A stretch of 64,000 nucleotides of DNA from NCBI GenBank assembly GCA_035308765.1, contig DATGGA010000025.1, positions 6,775-70,774 on the forward strand. The letters run 5' to 3'. Position 1 is the stretch's first letter, and every line of letters starts with the position of its first letter. Source of the stretch: RBG-16-66-20 sp035308765. GTDB lineage: Bacteria > Pseudomonadota > Gammaproteobacteria > Burkholderiales > SG8-39. Position numbers and translations under genes: made by a program. This document shows positions 8,361 to 17,275 of this stretch, one piece after another. The notes under the pieces are model-generated. The model searched no databases, was not told where the DNA came from, and saw only the letters and a list, made by a program, of their open reading frames with translations.

Positions 8361-9964
8361 ACGTTCTTGAAGTGAAGGAATTGAGCATCGCCCTTCCCCC
8401 GGGGGCGGACCGTCCGCACGCCGTCTCGAAGGTTTCGTTCACGGTCGGGCGCGGCGAGATCGTCTGCCTGGTCGGCGAATCGGGCTCGGGCAAATCGGTG
8501 ATCGCGCAAAGCGTGATGGGCCTGCTGGCGAAGACGCTGCCGGTCGCCTCCGGCTCGATCCGGCTGAACGGCGACGAGCTGGTGGGCATGTCCGAATCGG
8601 GGCTGCGCGAGCGCCGCGCCACGCGCATGTCGATGATCTTCCAGGAGCCGATGACCGCGCTGAACCCGGTCATGACCTGCGGCGACCAGATCGACGAGGT
8701 CTTGAAGTTCCATTCCGGCCATTCGCGGGAAGAGCGGCGCAAACGCACCCTCAACATCGTCCGCGAGGTCGCGTTGCCGGAACCCGGGCGCATTGTCGCT
8801 TCCTACCCGCACCAGCTTTCCGGCGGACAGCGCCAGCGCATCATGATCGCGATGGCGCTGGTGCTCGAGCCCGCGCTGCTGATCGCCGACGAGCCCACCA
8901 CCGCACTCGATGTCACGACGCAGGCCCAGACCCTGCGCCTGATCGCGGAATTGCAGGCGAAGCACGGCACCGGCGTGCTGTTCATTACCCATGACTTCGG
9001 CGTAGTGGCGGAAATCGCGCACCGGGTGGCGGTGCTCCGGTTGGGCGAGCTGGTCGAACTCGGTACGCGCGACGAGGTGCTGAAGCACCCGCGGCACGAG
9101 TACACGAAAATGCTGATCCGCTCGGTGCCTACCCTGAAGCCGCACGGCCGCCCCGTAAACCAGGATACGCCCGTGGTGCTGGAAACCAGGCGGCTGTCGA
9201 AGATCTACGGCGCCCGCGGCTGGTTCGGGCGCGGGCGCGAAGTGCGCGCTGCCGAGGACGTGACGCTGGAAGTGCGCCGCGGCCAGACGCTGGGCATCGT
9301 CGGCGAATCGGGGTCCGGGAAATCCACCGTCGCGCGCTGCATCGTGCGCCTGGTCGACCCGAGTTCGGGCGGGATCCGCATCGGCGGCACGGAAATCGCA
9401 ACCATGGGCGCGACCGCGCTGCGGCCGCTGCGGCGCAAGGTGCAGATCGTGTTCCAGGACCCCTACCGCTCGCTCAATCCGCGCCGCACGGTGGGCGAAG
9501 CGATCATCGAGGGCCCGCTCAACTACGGCGTCACCCGGGCCGCTGCGCTCGAACGCGCGACCAAGCTGATGGAGCTGGTGCGCATGGACAGCGCGGCGCT
9601 GTCGCGCTACCCGCACCAGTTCTCCGGCGGCCAGCGCCAGAGGATCTGCATAGCGCGGGCACTGGCGATGGAGCCTGAATTGCTGGTCGCGGATGAAGCG
9701 GTCTCCGCTCTCGATGTCTCGGTCCAGGCCCAGGTCCTGCAGCTGCTGGAGGAAATCCGGACCCGGCTGGATCTCGCGATGCTGTTCATCACCCATGACC
9801 TGCGCGTCGCCGCGCAGGTCTGCGACCAGGTCGCGGTGATGTCCGGAGGGCGTGTAGTTGAATACGGCCCGGCGGAGGAAATCTTTCAGCGGCCGAAGCA
9901 CGCCTACACCCGCGCCCTGTTCGACGCCGCGCCGGGACGGGATTTTGCGTTTGGCACGACGTAA
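8357..9964 (+). CDS. Fused dipeptide ABC transporter ATP-binding protein (DppD-DppF type)
   Basis: One 535-residue chain contains two complete ABC ATPase domains that in DppABCDF systems are separate proteins. Domain one (about residues 1-265) has Walker A GESGSGKS near 44, signature LSGGQRQR near 154 and Walker B LLIADEPTTALD near 173. Domain two (about 275-535) has GESGSGKST near 316, signature FSGGQRQR near 422 and LLVADEAVSALD near 441. Both end with the oligopeptide-family C-terminal extension. Fused forms are common in Proteobacteria (YejF/GsiA type). It powers the importer made by the preceding genes and is translationally coupled to the DppC-type gene. Confidence 0.94.
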   Translation: MNVLEVKELSIALPPGADRPHAVSKVSFTVGRGEIVCLVGESGSGKSVIAQSVMGLLAKTLPVASGSIRLNGDELVGMSESGLRERRATRMSMIFQEPMTALNPVMTCGDQIDEVLKFHSGHSREERRKRTLNIVREVALPEPGRIVASYPHQLSGGQRQRIMIAMALVLEPALLIADEPTTALDVTTQAQTLRLIAELQAKHGTGVLFITHDFGVVAEIAHRVAVLRLGELVELGTRDEVLKHPRHEYTKMLIRSVPTLKPHGRPVNQDTPVVLETRRLSKIYGARGWFGRGREVRAAEDVTLEVRRGQTLGIVGESGSGKSTVARCIVRLVDPSSGGIRIGGTEIATMGATALRPLRRKVQIVFQDPYRSLNPRRTVGEAIIEGPLNYGVTRAAALERATKLMELVRMDSAALSRYPHQFSGGQRQRICIARALAMEPELLVADEAVSALDVSVQAQVLQLLEEIRTRLDLAMLFITHDLRVAAQVCDQVAVMSGGRVVEYGPAEEIFQRPKHAYTRALFDAAPGRDFAFGTT

Positions 9965-9974
9965 AATCAGGCGC

Positions 9975-10751
9975 ATGGATCGTCTCGACGGGTCGAAAAT
10001 CGTCGTCCCCGGGCTTGAAATACGGGTCGCCGGGCGTTGTACGTCCACCAACGCGGTCCTGTTGTCCGAACGGCCCGGCCATCCCGTCCTGCTCGCGGCC
10101 GAAGAGCAGACCGCAGGCCGCGGCAGGCGCGGCCGCAAATGGCGCTCGGCGCCCGGCGCGGGCGCGACTTTCTCCATCCTGCGGCGCATGCGCTGCGCGC
10201 CGCGCACGCTGGCCGGACTCTCCCTTGCGGTCGGCGTTGCCGCGGTGCGCGTGCTGCGCGCCCTCGGCGCCGGCGAAGCGGCGCTGAAATGGCCCAACGA
10301 CCTGCTCGCGGGCGGCAGGCACGCGGGCGCGAAGCTGGGCGGGATCCTGATCCAGACGCGCCTGCACGAAGCGGAAGTGGTGGCGGTGGTCGGGATCGGC
10401 ATCAATTGCCGCAGCGTGCGCGCGCTGGGAGCGCAATTGCGCCGCAGCGTCGTTTCGCTCGACGATCTGGTGAAGCCCGCGCTGGAGCGCAACGCGGTCA
10501 TCGCCGCGGTCGCGCGCGAAGTGCTGGCGGCGCTGCAGGCCTACGAGCGATCCGGCCTTCCTGCGTTCGCAGCCGAATGGCGCGCGTTGCATGCGCACGA
10601 GGGCCGGCGGCTGCGCGTGCGCCTGGACGACGGCCGCACCGTGAGCGGGATCGCCGCCGGCCTCGCGCCCAGCGGCGCGCTGCGCCTGCGGACGCGCAGC
10701 GGCATGCGGGACGTGGCGAGCGGCCGGATCGTTTCCGCGAGCGCGCCGTGA
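9975..10751 (+). CDS. birA: Biotin--[acetyl-CoA-carboxylase] ligase, class I (BirA)
   Basis: This enzyme of 258 residues makes biotinyl-5'-AMP and transfers biotin to the carrier subunit of acetyl-CoA carboxylase in the cytoplasm. The biotin/ATP loop GRGRRGRKW lies near residues 49-57, KWPNDL near 97 and KLGGIL near 113, followed by the small C-terminal beta domain. There is no N-terminal helix-turn-helix, so it cannot act as a biotin-operon repressor. The start ATG 9975 is preceded by gtaaaatcagg, which holds a possible -10 (TAAAAT). The stop overlaps the coaX GTG start (GTGA at 10748), the usual birA-coaX arrangement of betaproteobacteria. Confidence 0.93.
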   Translation: MDRLDGSKIVVPGLEIRVAGRCTSTNAVLLSERPGHPVLLAAEEQTAGRGRRGRKWRSAPGAGATFSILRRMRCAPRTLAGLSLAVGVAAVRVLRALGAGEAALKWPNDLLAGGRHAGAKLGGILIQTRLHEAEVVAVVGIGINCRSVRALGAQLRRSVVSLDDLVKPALERNAVIAAVAREVLAALQAYERSGLPAFAAEWRALHAHEGRRLRVRLDDGRTVSGIAAGLAPSGALRLRTRSGMRDVASGRIVSASAP

Positions 10752-11509
10752 TCCTCGCCATCGACGCCGGCAATTCGCGCGTGAAGTGGGGCTGGTATGA
10801 ACGCGGTGATCGCGGCGGCGGCTGGTCGGGCATCGCCAACGTCTCGCTGATCGAGTTCGCCGCCTCCAGCGACCACATCAACCCTTTCTCGGCCACCCAC
10901 GACAATCCGGCGCGCATCGTCATTTCCAACGTCGCCGGCGAAGGCGCGCACCAGCTGCTGGTGAACTGGACCAGCATTTTCGATGCCGACCCGGAGTGGG
11001 TGCGCGGCGAGCGGGAACTGTGCGGCGTCAGGAACCGCTACGACCAGCCCGGGCTGCTGGGCCCCGACCGCTGGGCCGCCCTGATCGCGGCCAGGGCCAT
11101 GGAACCCGGCCGCGCCTGCCTGGTGGTGAACGCCGGCACCTGCACCACGGTCGACATGCTCACCGCCGGCGGCGAATTCACCGGCGGCCTGATCCTGCCC
11201 GGCATCGACCTGATGCGTTTCGTGCTGCACGAGCATACCGGCCGCCTGCCGTTGCAGCAGGGGCGCTACGTGCAGGCGCCGCGCAACACGGTGGATGCGA
11301 TCGAAAGCGGTTGCCGCCATGCCCAGGCCGGCGCGGTCGAGCGCATGTACCGCGCGGCGGGCGACGACTGCGCCTGCCTCGTTTCGGGCGGCGGCGGGCC
11401 CGCGCTCATCGAGCGGCTCGAGATGCCCTGCCGCTTCGTCGAAAACCTGGTGCTGGAGGGCCTTGCGCGCATCGGGGGCGAAAGTGCTGCCGGCAAGCGC
11501 CCCTCCTGA
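10748..11509 (+). CDS. coaX: Type III pantothenate kinase
   Basis: CoaX (253 residues) phosphorylates pantothenate, the first step of coenzyme A synthesis. The ASKHA-fold phosphate-1 motif is AIDAGNSRVKWG near residues 4-15. The pantothenate-binding PGLLGPDRWAAL lies near 98-109 and NAGTCTTVDML near 127-137, with GGLILPG near 145. It starts at GTG 10748, overlapping the birA stop. Type III kinases need a monovalent cation and are not feedback-inhibited by CoA, which is known for the family. Confidence 0.93.
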   Translation: MILAIDAGNSRVKWGWYERGDRGGGWSGIANVSLIEFAASSDHINPFSATHDNPARIVISNVAGEGAHQLLVNWTSIFDADPEWVRGERELCGVRNRYDQPGLLGPDRWAALIAARAMEPGRACLVVNAGTCTTVDMLTAGGEFTGGLILPGIDLMRFVLHEHTGRLPLQQGRYVQAPRNTVDAIESGCRHAQAGAVERMYRAAGDDCACLVSGGGGPALIERLEMPCRFVENLVLEGLARIGGESAAGKRPS

Positions 11510-11513
11510 AGCG

Positions 11514-12173
11514 ATGAGAACGATTTTCCTGCTGCTGGTCGCCCTCAACCTGGCGCTGTTCGCCTGGGTGCGGTATTACGCGGCCGGCGACAGCACGACG
11601 GACCCGGAGCCGCTGCGCAGGCAGATCAAGCCCGAAAGCATCCGCATCCTGGCCGGCCCTGAACTCGCCGGGCTGCCGGTGCTGAAGCCCAAACCCCCGG
11701 CGGAAGCTGTGGCGCAGGCGGCCTGCATCGAGTGGGGCGGATTCGCGGTCGCCGAGGCGCCGCGCGCCGAGAAAGCGCTGGAGCCGCTGGCGCTCGGCGC
11801 GCGCCTGTCGCAACGGCGCAGCGAGGAGACCGCCGGCTGGTGGGTCTTCATCCCGCCGCAGGCCAACCGCGCGGCGGCGCTAAAGAAAACCGCAGAGTTG
11901 AAGGCGCTCGGCATCGACGATTTTTTCGTCACCCAGGAAGAAGGAAAGATGAACTGGGCCGTATCGCTGGGCGTATTCAGCAGCGAGGACGCGGCCAAGA
12001 GCCGGCTCGACGCGCTGCGCGCGAAGGGCGTGCGCAGCGCGCAGTCGGGCGAGCGCGAGACCAAAGTGATGAAGGTCTGGTTCCAGGCGCGCGGCGCGGA
12101 TGCGCCGTTGCAGGCGAAACTGCGCGAAACCGCGCAAGGCTTCCCCGGCACCGAGGTGCGGGACTGCCCCTAG
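11514..12173 (+). CDS. SPOR-like membrane-anchored protein
   Basis: This 219-residue protein follows coaX by four bases. A single N-terminal membrane helix (IFLLLVALNLALFAWVRYY) is followed by a low-complexity linker, then a C-terminal region of about 80 residues (WWVFIPPQANRAAALKKTAELKALG, then VSLGVFSSEDAAKSRLDAL) that looks like a SPOR domain. SPOR domains bind denuded septal peptidoglycan. Proteins of this type are regularly found after birA-coaX in betaproteobacteria. Its stop codon overlaps by four bases the stop of the response-regulator gene on the other strand. Confidence 0.75.
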   Translation: MRTIFLLLVALNLALFAWVRYYAAGDSTTDPEPLRRQIKPESIRILAGPELAGLPVLKPKPPAEAVAQAACIEWGGFAVAEAPRAEKALEPLALGARLSQRRSEETAGWWVFIPPQANRAAALKKTAELKALGIDDFFVTQEEGKMNWAVSLGVFSSEDAAKSRLDALRAKGVRSAQSGERETKVMKVWFQARGADAPLQAKLRETAQGFPGTEVRDCP

Positions 12174-12550
12174 CCGATGGGGATGGCGCCGCCGGCCACG
12201 TGCTGGGCGACCAGTTCGAGCAGGCGGTCGGCGCGCACCGGCTTGGTCAGGTAGCCGACCGCGCCCAGTTCCTTGCCGCGGTGATCGCCGTCCTCCACGG
12301 AAGTGAGGAAGATGACCGGGATGTAGGGCAGAGTCTTGTCCGATTTCAGCGCCGCGACGAACTCGAAGCCGTCCATGTGCGGCATGTTGACGTCGGACAG
12401 GATCAGGTCGGGCGGATTCTTCAGCACCTGGTAGCCGGCGTTGATCGCGTCGGGCGCGGTGCTGACCTCGTAGCCCGCCGAGGAGAGGTGCATGCGCAGC
12501 AGGTCGCACAGGCTCTCGTCGTCGTCCACCACCAGGATTTTCGCCGCCAT
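12170..12550 (-). CDS. Single-domain response regulator (CheY-like receiver)
   Basis: The 126-residue protein is a receiver domain only. The acidic pair is in ILVVDDDES (residues 5-13), the phosphorylation Asp in LILSDVNMPHMDG near residue 53, the conserved Thr in VIFLTS near 82 and the Lys in YLTKPV near 104. There is no output domain, so it must act by protein contact or in a phosphorelay. No kinase gene lies in the window. The neighbouring pilin cluster makes a link to twitching motility possible but unsupported. It converges on the SPOR-like gene with a four-base overlap. Confidence 0.9.
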   Translation of the reverse strand: MAAKILVVDDDESLCDLLRMHLSSAGYEVSTAPDAINAGYQVLKNPPDLILSDVNMPHMDGFEFVAALKSDKTLPYIPVIFLTSVEDGDHRGKELGAVGYLTKPVRADRLLELVAQHVAGGAIPIG

Positions 12551-12584
12551 CTTTCTTCAGTTCAGCGCTGCGGTAAGTGGATGC

Positions 12585-13055
12585 TCAGTTGGCGCAGGTC
12601 TGCTGCGTCGTCTGCTTCGTTTTTTCGACTTCTTGTGCCGTCTGACTTTCGTCCATGTAGTACCTTTGGCCGGCAGCGTCCGTGCGGGCGATACGTTGCC
12701 CAGACTGCAGAGTGCGCAGATATTCCTTCGCTCTGGCGCAGTCGTCTGCTTTCGCTGCCTTGGCCTGGCGATCCTTCTCAGCTTTCTCGCTCTCCTTCTT
12801 GGCCTCCTCCTGGCGCTTGCGGTATTCCTGCTCCTGCTCCGCCGGTGTCAGCGGACCCTTTTTTGCGTCCTTGGAGGCCGCTCCGGCCGAATCGGCCGGC
12901 CCGGGCGGCGGCGCCTTGATGGATGTCGCGTTGACGCCCGGCGGCGGAACATCGCTGTACCGCACCTTGCCATCCTTGTCGACCCACTTGTACAACTGCG
13001 CCTGCGTCGCGGCGGCGAAGCCGACGATCGCAATGAAAAACAATATCTTTCTCAT
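12585..13055 (-). CDS. DUF4124 domain periplasmic protein
   Basis: The protein has 156 residues from ATG 13055, chosen because GGGAG precedes it and it places the signal peptide (KILFFIAIVGFAAATQA) at the N-terminus. A TTG 18 bases upstream is an alternative. The DUF4124 motif LYKWVDKDGKVRYSDVPPPG follows cleavage directly. The middle is a charged coiled-coil-like stretch rich in Glu, Lys and Gln, and two Cys occur near the end (DDCARAK and QQTCAN). Function of DUF4124 is unknown. It is usually exported and common in betaproteobacteria. A second DUF4124 gene lies at 22569. Confidence 0.85.
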   Translation of the reverse strand: MRKILFFIAIVGFAAATQAQLYKWVDKDGKVRYSDVPPPGVNATSIKAPPPGPADSAGAASKDAKKGPLTPAEQEQEYRKRQEEAKKESEKAEKDRQAKAAKADDCARAKEYLRTLQSGQRIARTDAAGQRYYMDESQTAQEVEKTKQTTQQTCAN

Positions 13056-13131
13056 TTCATTCTCCCGATGCAAATGCCGCGCGGCTGTGCGCCCGGCCCG
13101 AGCAACTCAGGATGATACGGCCTATCGCACA

Positions 13132-13617
13132 CTACTTTCTACCGAGGTCGTGGATGGCATCCGCAATCATGCCGGTCCCTGCCGCGATCAGCAGGATGTC
13201 GCCCGCCACGCGCACGTAGCGGTATCCGGCGGGCGGCGCGCCCAGTTGCACGACCAGCGCGGGCGGCACGTCGTACCGGACCACCTCGGGCGGCAGAGGC
13301 CGGCCGACGGCCCATTTTTTTGCCTGGCCGGGCGGCATGCAACCGTCGTGCTTCTTGGCGAGGCCAGGCGGGCACCTGCCGGCTTGAAATTCCCCCTGGT
13401 AGTAATCCCGTACGGCTGTCCGGTGGCGATCGGCGAAATGGTGTCCGCCTTTTTCGTCCCGCCGGTCGTCATGGCCGCGGTCCTGCTCACCCTTCGCTTC
13501 CCGCTCCTCGCCCTTGCCGGCCCAGGGCGGTTTGTCCGCGAGCACCGGGACCGCAACCACCGCCGCCGAGGCCGCCACAGCAAGGATACGAATCGTTCCC
13601 AGAATCGCATGTCGCAC
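13132..13617 (-). CDS. RcnB-family periplasmic protein
   Basis: A 161-residue exported protein starts at GTG 13617 with GGAGG upstream. A signal peptide (ILAVAASAAVVAVPVLA) is followed by a His/Asp/Arg-rich region (DRGHDDRRDEKGGHHFADRH) and a C-terminal segment YRYVRVAGDILLIAAGTGMI typical of RcnB/CigR-like proteins. RcnB in Escherichia coli helps nickel and cobalt homeostasis. Here the metal link is only by family and by the His/Asp-rich part. A PPGxAKK repeat (twice, CPPGLAKK and MPPGQAKK) is also typical of these proteins. Confidence 0.75.
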   Translation of the reverse strand: MRHAILGTIRILAVAASAAVVAVPVLADKPPWAGKGEEREAKGEQDRGHDDRRDEKGGHHFADRHRTAVRDYYQGEFQAGRCPPGLAKKHDGCMPPGQAKKWAVGRPLPPEVVRYDVPPALVVQLGAPPAGYRYVRVAGDILLIAAGTGMIADAIHDLGRK

Positions 13618-13739
13618 GAATCATTCCTCCATATTTGCCAAACGCCCAGCATACGCTTCGCGTTTACGAGGATTTGCTCCCGCATTCGGCGGGATGTGAC
13701 ATTCGTCACTCTTGCGCGCGCGGCGAGCGGTCGAGAAAT

Positions 13740-13815
<76 letters not shown>

Positions 13816-13862
13816 ATACCTGCCGCATCGACGCGCCGGCCGCCGCCCACGGCGAGCGGCGG

Positions 13863-13914
13863 ATTATACGCCCGCTGCCGCCGCCTCAGGCGCGTGAACC
13901 AGTTCCGCTATACT
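13863..13914. promoter_or_regulatory. Divergent -10-like elements between tRNA-Thr and pilE
   Basis: A TATAAT reads on the minus strand at 13868-13863, 48 bases before the tRNA 5' end, and a TATACT reads on the plus strand at 13909-13914, 105 bases before pilE. Neither has a clear -35 at 17 bases. I saw no convincing sigma-54 (-24/-12) site for pilE. Confidence 0.3.
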
Positions 13915-14018
13915 CGGCCGCGCCGCGCCGTCCGGTCCGCGATTCCTGCCGTTGGTCGCCCGACTTTGCGGCATGGACGGCGCCTAACTAATATCCACCA
14001 TCGAGAAAGGATCGCTCC

Positions 14019-14429
14019 ATGCGCCGCCCAAGGGAGAGGGGATTCACCCTCATCGAAGTTATGATCACCGTCGTCATCGTCGGCATTCTTGCCGCGATCG
14101 CGTTGCCGTCGTACAACCAGTACCTCACCAAGTCGCGCCGCTCCGAGGCGCAGCAGTTGATGACGCAGATCTCCTCGCAGCAGGCGCAGTATCTCTTCGA
14201 CGCGAGGAGCTACACCGCGACGCTCGGTCCGAGCGGCCTGAACATGGCCCGCTCCAACTGGACGTGCACCACCAACTGCGTCGGCCAGTACTACACGGTC
14301 TCGATTTCTACCCTCACCAACACCGCGACCCCTCCGTATTACCAGATAACGGCGACGCCGAGCGGCTCCCAGATTCCGGACGGCAACCTCACGCTCGACA
14401 GCGTCGGCGCGAAGACCGGCACCTGGTAG
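14019..14429 (+). CDS. pilE: Type IV pilin, PilE-like
   Basis: The 136-residue prepilin has a short leader MRRPRERG followed by the prepilin-peptidase site and FTLIEVMITVVIVGILAAIA, with the essential Glu at +5. The globular part has a Cys pair (TCTTNC, near residues 84-89). Pilins are cleaved and N-methylated by PilD and assembled into type IV pili. Its position at the head of fimT-pilVWX-pilY1 and its small size make it a PilE-type minor pilin and not necessarily the major subunit. A gagaaagg SD precedes ATG 14019. Confidence 0.9.
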   Translation: MRRPRERGFTLIEVMITVVIVGILAAIALPSYNQYLTKSRRSEAQQLMTQISSQQAQYLFDARSYTATLGPSGLNMARSNWTCTTNCVGQYYTVSISTLTNTATPPYYQITATPSGSQIPDGNLTLDSVGAKTGTW

Positions 14430-14434
14430 GCGAC

Positions 14435-14923
14435 ATGGAGCGCGGATTCACCCTCATCGAAGTGATGGTCACCGTGGCGATAGTCGCGGTGCTCGCAAGT
14501 TTCGCGCTGCCGGGAGTGCGCGACTACCTCGCCACCGGCGCGATCCGCGCGGCCAGTTCTGACTACTACGCGGCACTGCTCGCGGCGCGCTCGGAAGCGA
14601 TCAAGCGGCGCACCAATGCGGTTGTCGCGCCCATTGGAACCACCTGGAACACCGGCTGGACGGTCACGGTGGGCGGCAACCTGTTCCAGCAGGCCGACGC
14701 GCTGCGGCCCGACATCTCAGTGCAGGTGAACGTCCCGGCATCCGCCACCACGACGCCGGTGACCTACGGGTCGAACGGCCGCGTGAGTTCAGGCGCGCAG
14801 ATGGTCATTTTTTATTCGCCCACGCAAACCAGGATATTCGCGCGCTGCGTGAGCGTCGACACCAACGGCCTGCCGCGCGTGCGGATCGCCAACACCAATG
14901 TAGCGACCAATGGCTGCACCTGA
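14435..14923 (+). CDS. fimT: FimT/FimU (GspH-like) minor pilin
   Basis: A 162-residue pseudopilin begins MERGFTLIEVMVTVAIVAVLA, a class III signal with cleavage after Gly and Glu+5. The C-terminal half matches the GspH/FimT domain, which contains a beta-rich head. FimT-type minor pilins prime pilus assembly and some bind DNA for natural transformation (known for FimT in Legionella and Xanthomonadales). I do not claim DNA binding here. It follows pilE by five bases and overlaps pilV by 14. Confidence 0.85.
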   Translation: MERGFTLIEVMVTVAIVAVLASFALPGVRDYLATGAIRAASSDYYAALLAARSEAIKRRTNAVVAPIGTTWNTGWTVTVGGNLFQQADALRPDISVQVNVPASATTTPVTYGSNGRVSSGAQMVIFYSPTQTRIFARCVSVDTNGLPRVRIANTNVATNGCT

Positions 14924-15557
14924 GAGAACAACACGCGGGCGCTCCTCGCAAGCGGGCTTCTCGCTGATCGAGATCCTGGTCGCGCTGCTGATCCTGACGG
15001 TCGGCCTGCTCGGGCTCGCCGGGATGCAGGCGGTGGCCCAGCGCTCCGAGGTCGAGTCCTACCAGCGCGCCCAGGCAATGGTGCTCATGAACGACATCCT
15101 CGACCGCATTAACGCCAATCGCAAGGCAGCCGCCTGCTACGCGATCACGACGGACTTTACCAATGGCGTGCCGTATGTCGGCACCAGCGGCTCCGGCCAA
15201 TACAGCACCGGCGGCTACTCCTGCCCTTCGCTCGCCAGCAATCCGAACGCGGCTTCGCGCGCCGGCATTGACCTGCAGCTCATCGAGCAGGCGATGCTCG
15301 GCGCGAGCGAAACCCTGGGCAGCGCCAGCGTCGGTGCGCTGCTCGGCGCGCGCGCCTGCATCGGTTTCGACAGCGCGGCGCAGGCCTACACCGTCGCGAT
15401 TGCCTGGCAGGGCCAGTCGCAAACGTTTTCGCCGGCCTCCTGGGCGGCGGGCAACAACCCGGCGGTTGCGCGCAACTGCGCGCTCAACCTGTACGGCACC
15501 GACACCCAGCGCCGCGTAATCTGGACCACGCTGATGGTCGCCTCCCTGAGCAGCTGA
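14910..15557 (+). CDS. pilV: Minor pilin PilV
   Basis: The 215-residue protein has a longer leader (MAAPERTTRGRSSQAG) and then FSLIEILVALLILTVGLLGLAGMQ, the N-terminal signature of PilV (IEVLVALVIL...GLAGMQ). The remainder is a Ser/Ala-rich head with several Cys. PilV is part of the priming complex of minor pilins with PilW, PilX and FimU/FimT. The start ATG 14910 lies inside fimT. Confidence 0.88.
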   Translation: MAAPERTTRGRSSQAGFSLIEILVALLILTVGLLGLAGMQAVAQRSEVESYQRAQAMVLMNDILDRINANRKAAACYAITTDFTNGVPYVGTSGSGQYSTGGYSCPSLASNPNAASRAGIDLQLIEQAMLGASETLGSASVGALLGARACIGFDSAAQAYTVAIAWQGQSQTFSPASWAAGNNPAVARNCALNLYGTDTQRRVIWTTLMVASLSS

Positions 15558-15561
15558 CGCT

Positions 15562-16743
15562 ATGGTATCGACGATGGGCACCCGCAGCGCCCAGGCCGGC
15601 CTCTCGATCGTCGAGTTGATGGTTGCCATCACCATCGGCCTGCTGCTTCTGGCGGGGCTCGCCTCGATGTTCGGAAGCTCCAGCCGATCGCAGAACGAAC
15701 TGCGGCGGGCGGCGGAGCAGATAGAGAACGGCCGCTACGCCATGGACACGATGACGCAGGACTTGCAGCTCGCCGGCTACTTCGGTCAGAACCGCGTCAC
15801 CAGCACGCCGCCGACGTCGATGCCCGATCCCTGTACGCTGACGATAGCGAACATGACCACGGCGGTCGCGATCGGAGTGCAGGGATACAGCTCGGGCGGA
15901 CTGAGCAGCAGGCCCGCGCTTCCGGCAAGTTGCGCCACCTGGTTGCCCAACGCAAACCTCTCCAAGGGCAGCGACGTCGTCATCGTGTACCGCACGAACA
16001 CCAGTTATCTGCCGATCGGGACGGCCACGACCGCAGGCCAGTTGTACGTCCAGACCAACCCGGCGACATTCACAGTGCAGAACGGCGGCGGCACCACCAG
16101 CTGCACCAGCGGCGCGGACGGCAGCGCCTCGTCCATCACCCGCCGCTGCCTCACCCCCAACACCCTGCCCGACGAAATCTGCTCCTCGCTCTGTCCCGGC
16201 GGCTCGCCGGTTGGGTACATCCGCCAGCTCGTGGTGCACATATATTTTGTCGCGCCCTGCAACGTGCCCACCGGCGGCGGCAGCATCTGCACTGGCACGA
16301 CTGATGACGGCGGCACGCGCATTCCGACCCTGAAGCGCCTGGAGCTGACCGCATCCGGCGGCGCGGCCACATTCCAGATCACATCGATCGCGGAAGGCGT
16401 GGAATTCATGAAAGTCGAATATGGCATCGACGACACGCCTTCGGCTGTGAACACGCAGACCGGTCTGGTCGGCGACGGCGCCACCGACCGGTATGTGCTG
16501 GCGCCGGCATTGTCAGACCTGACGAACGCGGTGACCGTGCGGGTCGACTTGCTCGTACGTAACCCCGAGCCCTCGATCGGTTACACCGACTCGAAGACCT
16601 ACAACCTGGGCGTCAACCCGGCCCTCCCCACGAGCCCGGCCGTCACCGTCACTTCAGTGAACTACGCCCCCACCTATCGGCGTCATGTCTACAGCTCGGA
16701 AATCCGGCTGGTCAACCTGAGCAGCCGCAAGGAGAATCCGTGA
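15562..16743 (+). CDS. pilW: Minor pilin PilW
   Basis: This 393-residue prepilin begins with a 16-residue leader and LSIVELMVAITIGLLLLAGLASMF, the PilW signature. The first pilin-like part includes NGRYAMDTMTQDLQLAGYFG near residues 54-73, a hallmark of PilW. Length fits the family. The stop overlaps the GTG of pilX by four bases. Confidence 0.9.
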   Translation: MVSTMGTRSAQAGLSIVELMVAITIGLLLLAGLASMFGSSSRSQNELRRAAEQIENGRYAMDTMTQDLQLAGYFGQNRVTSTPPTSMPDPCTLTIANMTTAVAIGVQGYSSGGLSSRPALPASCATWLPNANLSKGSDVVIVYRTNTSYLPIGTATTAGQLYVQTNPATFTVQNGGGTTSCTSGADGSASSITRRCLTPNTLPDEICSSLCPGGSPVGYIRQLVVHIYFVAPCNVPTGGGSICTGTTDDGGTRIPTLKRLELTASGGAATFQITSIAEGVEFMKVEYGIDDTPSAVNTQTGLVGDGATDRYVLAPALSDLTNAVTVRVDLLVRNPEPSIGYTDSKTYNLGVNPALPTSPAVTVTSVNYAPTYRRHVYSSEIRLVNLSSRKENP

Positions 16744-17252
16744 GTCGCGGGCTTCGCGCGCAGCGCGGGATGACGCTGCTGATCGCGCTCATCATGCTGA
16801 TCGTGATGACGATGTTCGTGGTGTCGATGGTGAAGATCGGCAACACCAACACCACCATCGTCAGCAATATGCGCGCCCAGAAATCGGTCGATACCGAAGC
16901 GCAGCAGCAGATCGAGATCGCGATCAACAGGTACCAGTTCTTCAGCGACGTCATCGGCGGCGCCGGGGGCTGGGCGAGCGCCCCGACGTACCTGACCGCA
17001 GCCCAGCTGTGGGCGACCTACGCGCCGCCTGGCGCGAGCACCGAGACCGCGACGCAGTCCAACGACCTCAGGCTCTACCGCCCGCAATGCAACTATGCCG
17101 CGCCGGCCAGCGGCTACAGCGCCCTCTCCGGCGTCGCGCCGCAGGACACGTACTGGGACATCGAGGCGACGGCGAGCGACTCGACAACCGGCGCCTCGAC
17201 CGAAATCCACCAGGGCATCTGGATGCGGCTGCCCGCCGGCAATTGCAATTAG
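16740..17252 (+). CDS. pilX: Minor pilin PilX
   Basis: The protein has 170 residues. The N-terminus (SRGLRAQRGMTLLIALIMLIVMTM) is the PilX class III signal, in which the usual Glu+5 is replaced, as in the family (MTLLI). It is followed by the conserved NMRAQKSVDTEAQQQIE segment of the PilX N domain. It begins at GTG 16740, coupled to pilW, and lies 23 bases before pilY1. Confidence 0.87.
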   Translation: MSRGLRAQRGMTLLIALIMLIVMTMFVVSMVKIGNTNTTIVSNMRAQKSVDTEAQQQIEIAINRYQFFSDVIGGAGGWASAPTYLTAAQLWATYAPPGASTETATQSNDLRLYRPQCNYAAPASGYSALSGVAPQDTYWDIEATASDSTTGASTEIHQGIWMRLPAGNCN

Positions 17253-17275
17253 GAACAAATGAATCTGGAGCAATC

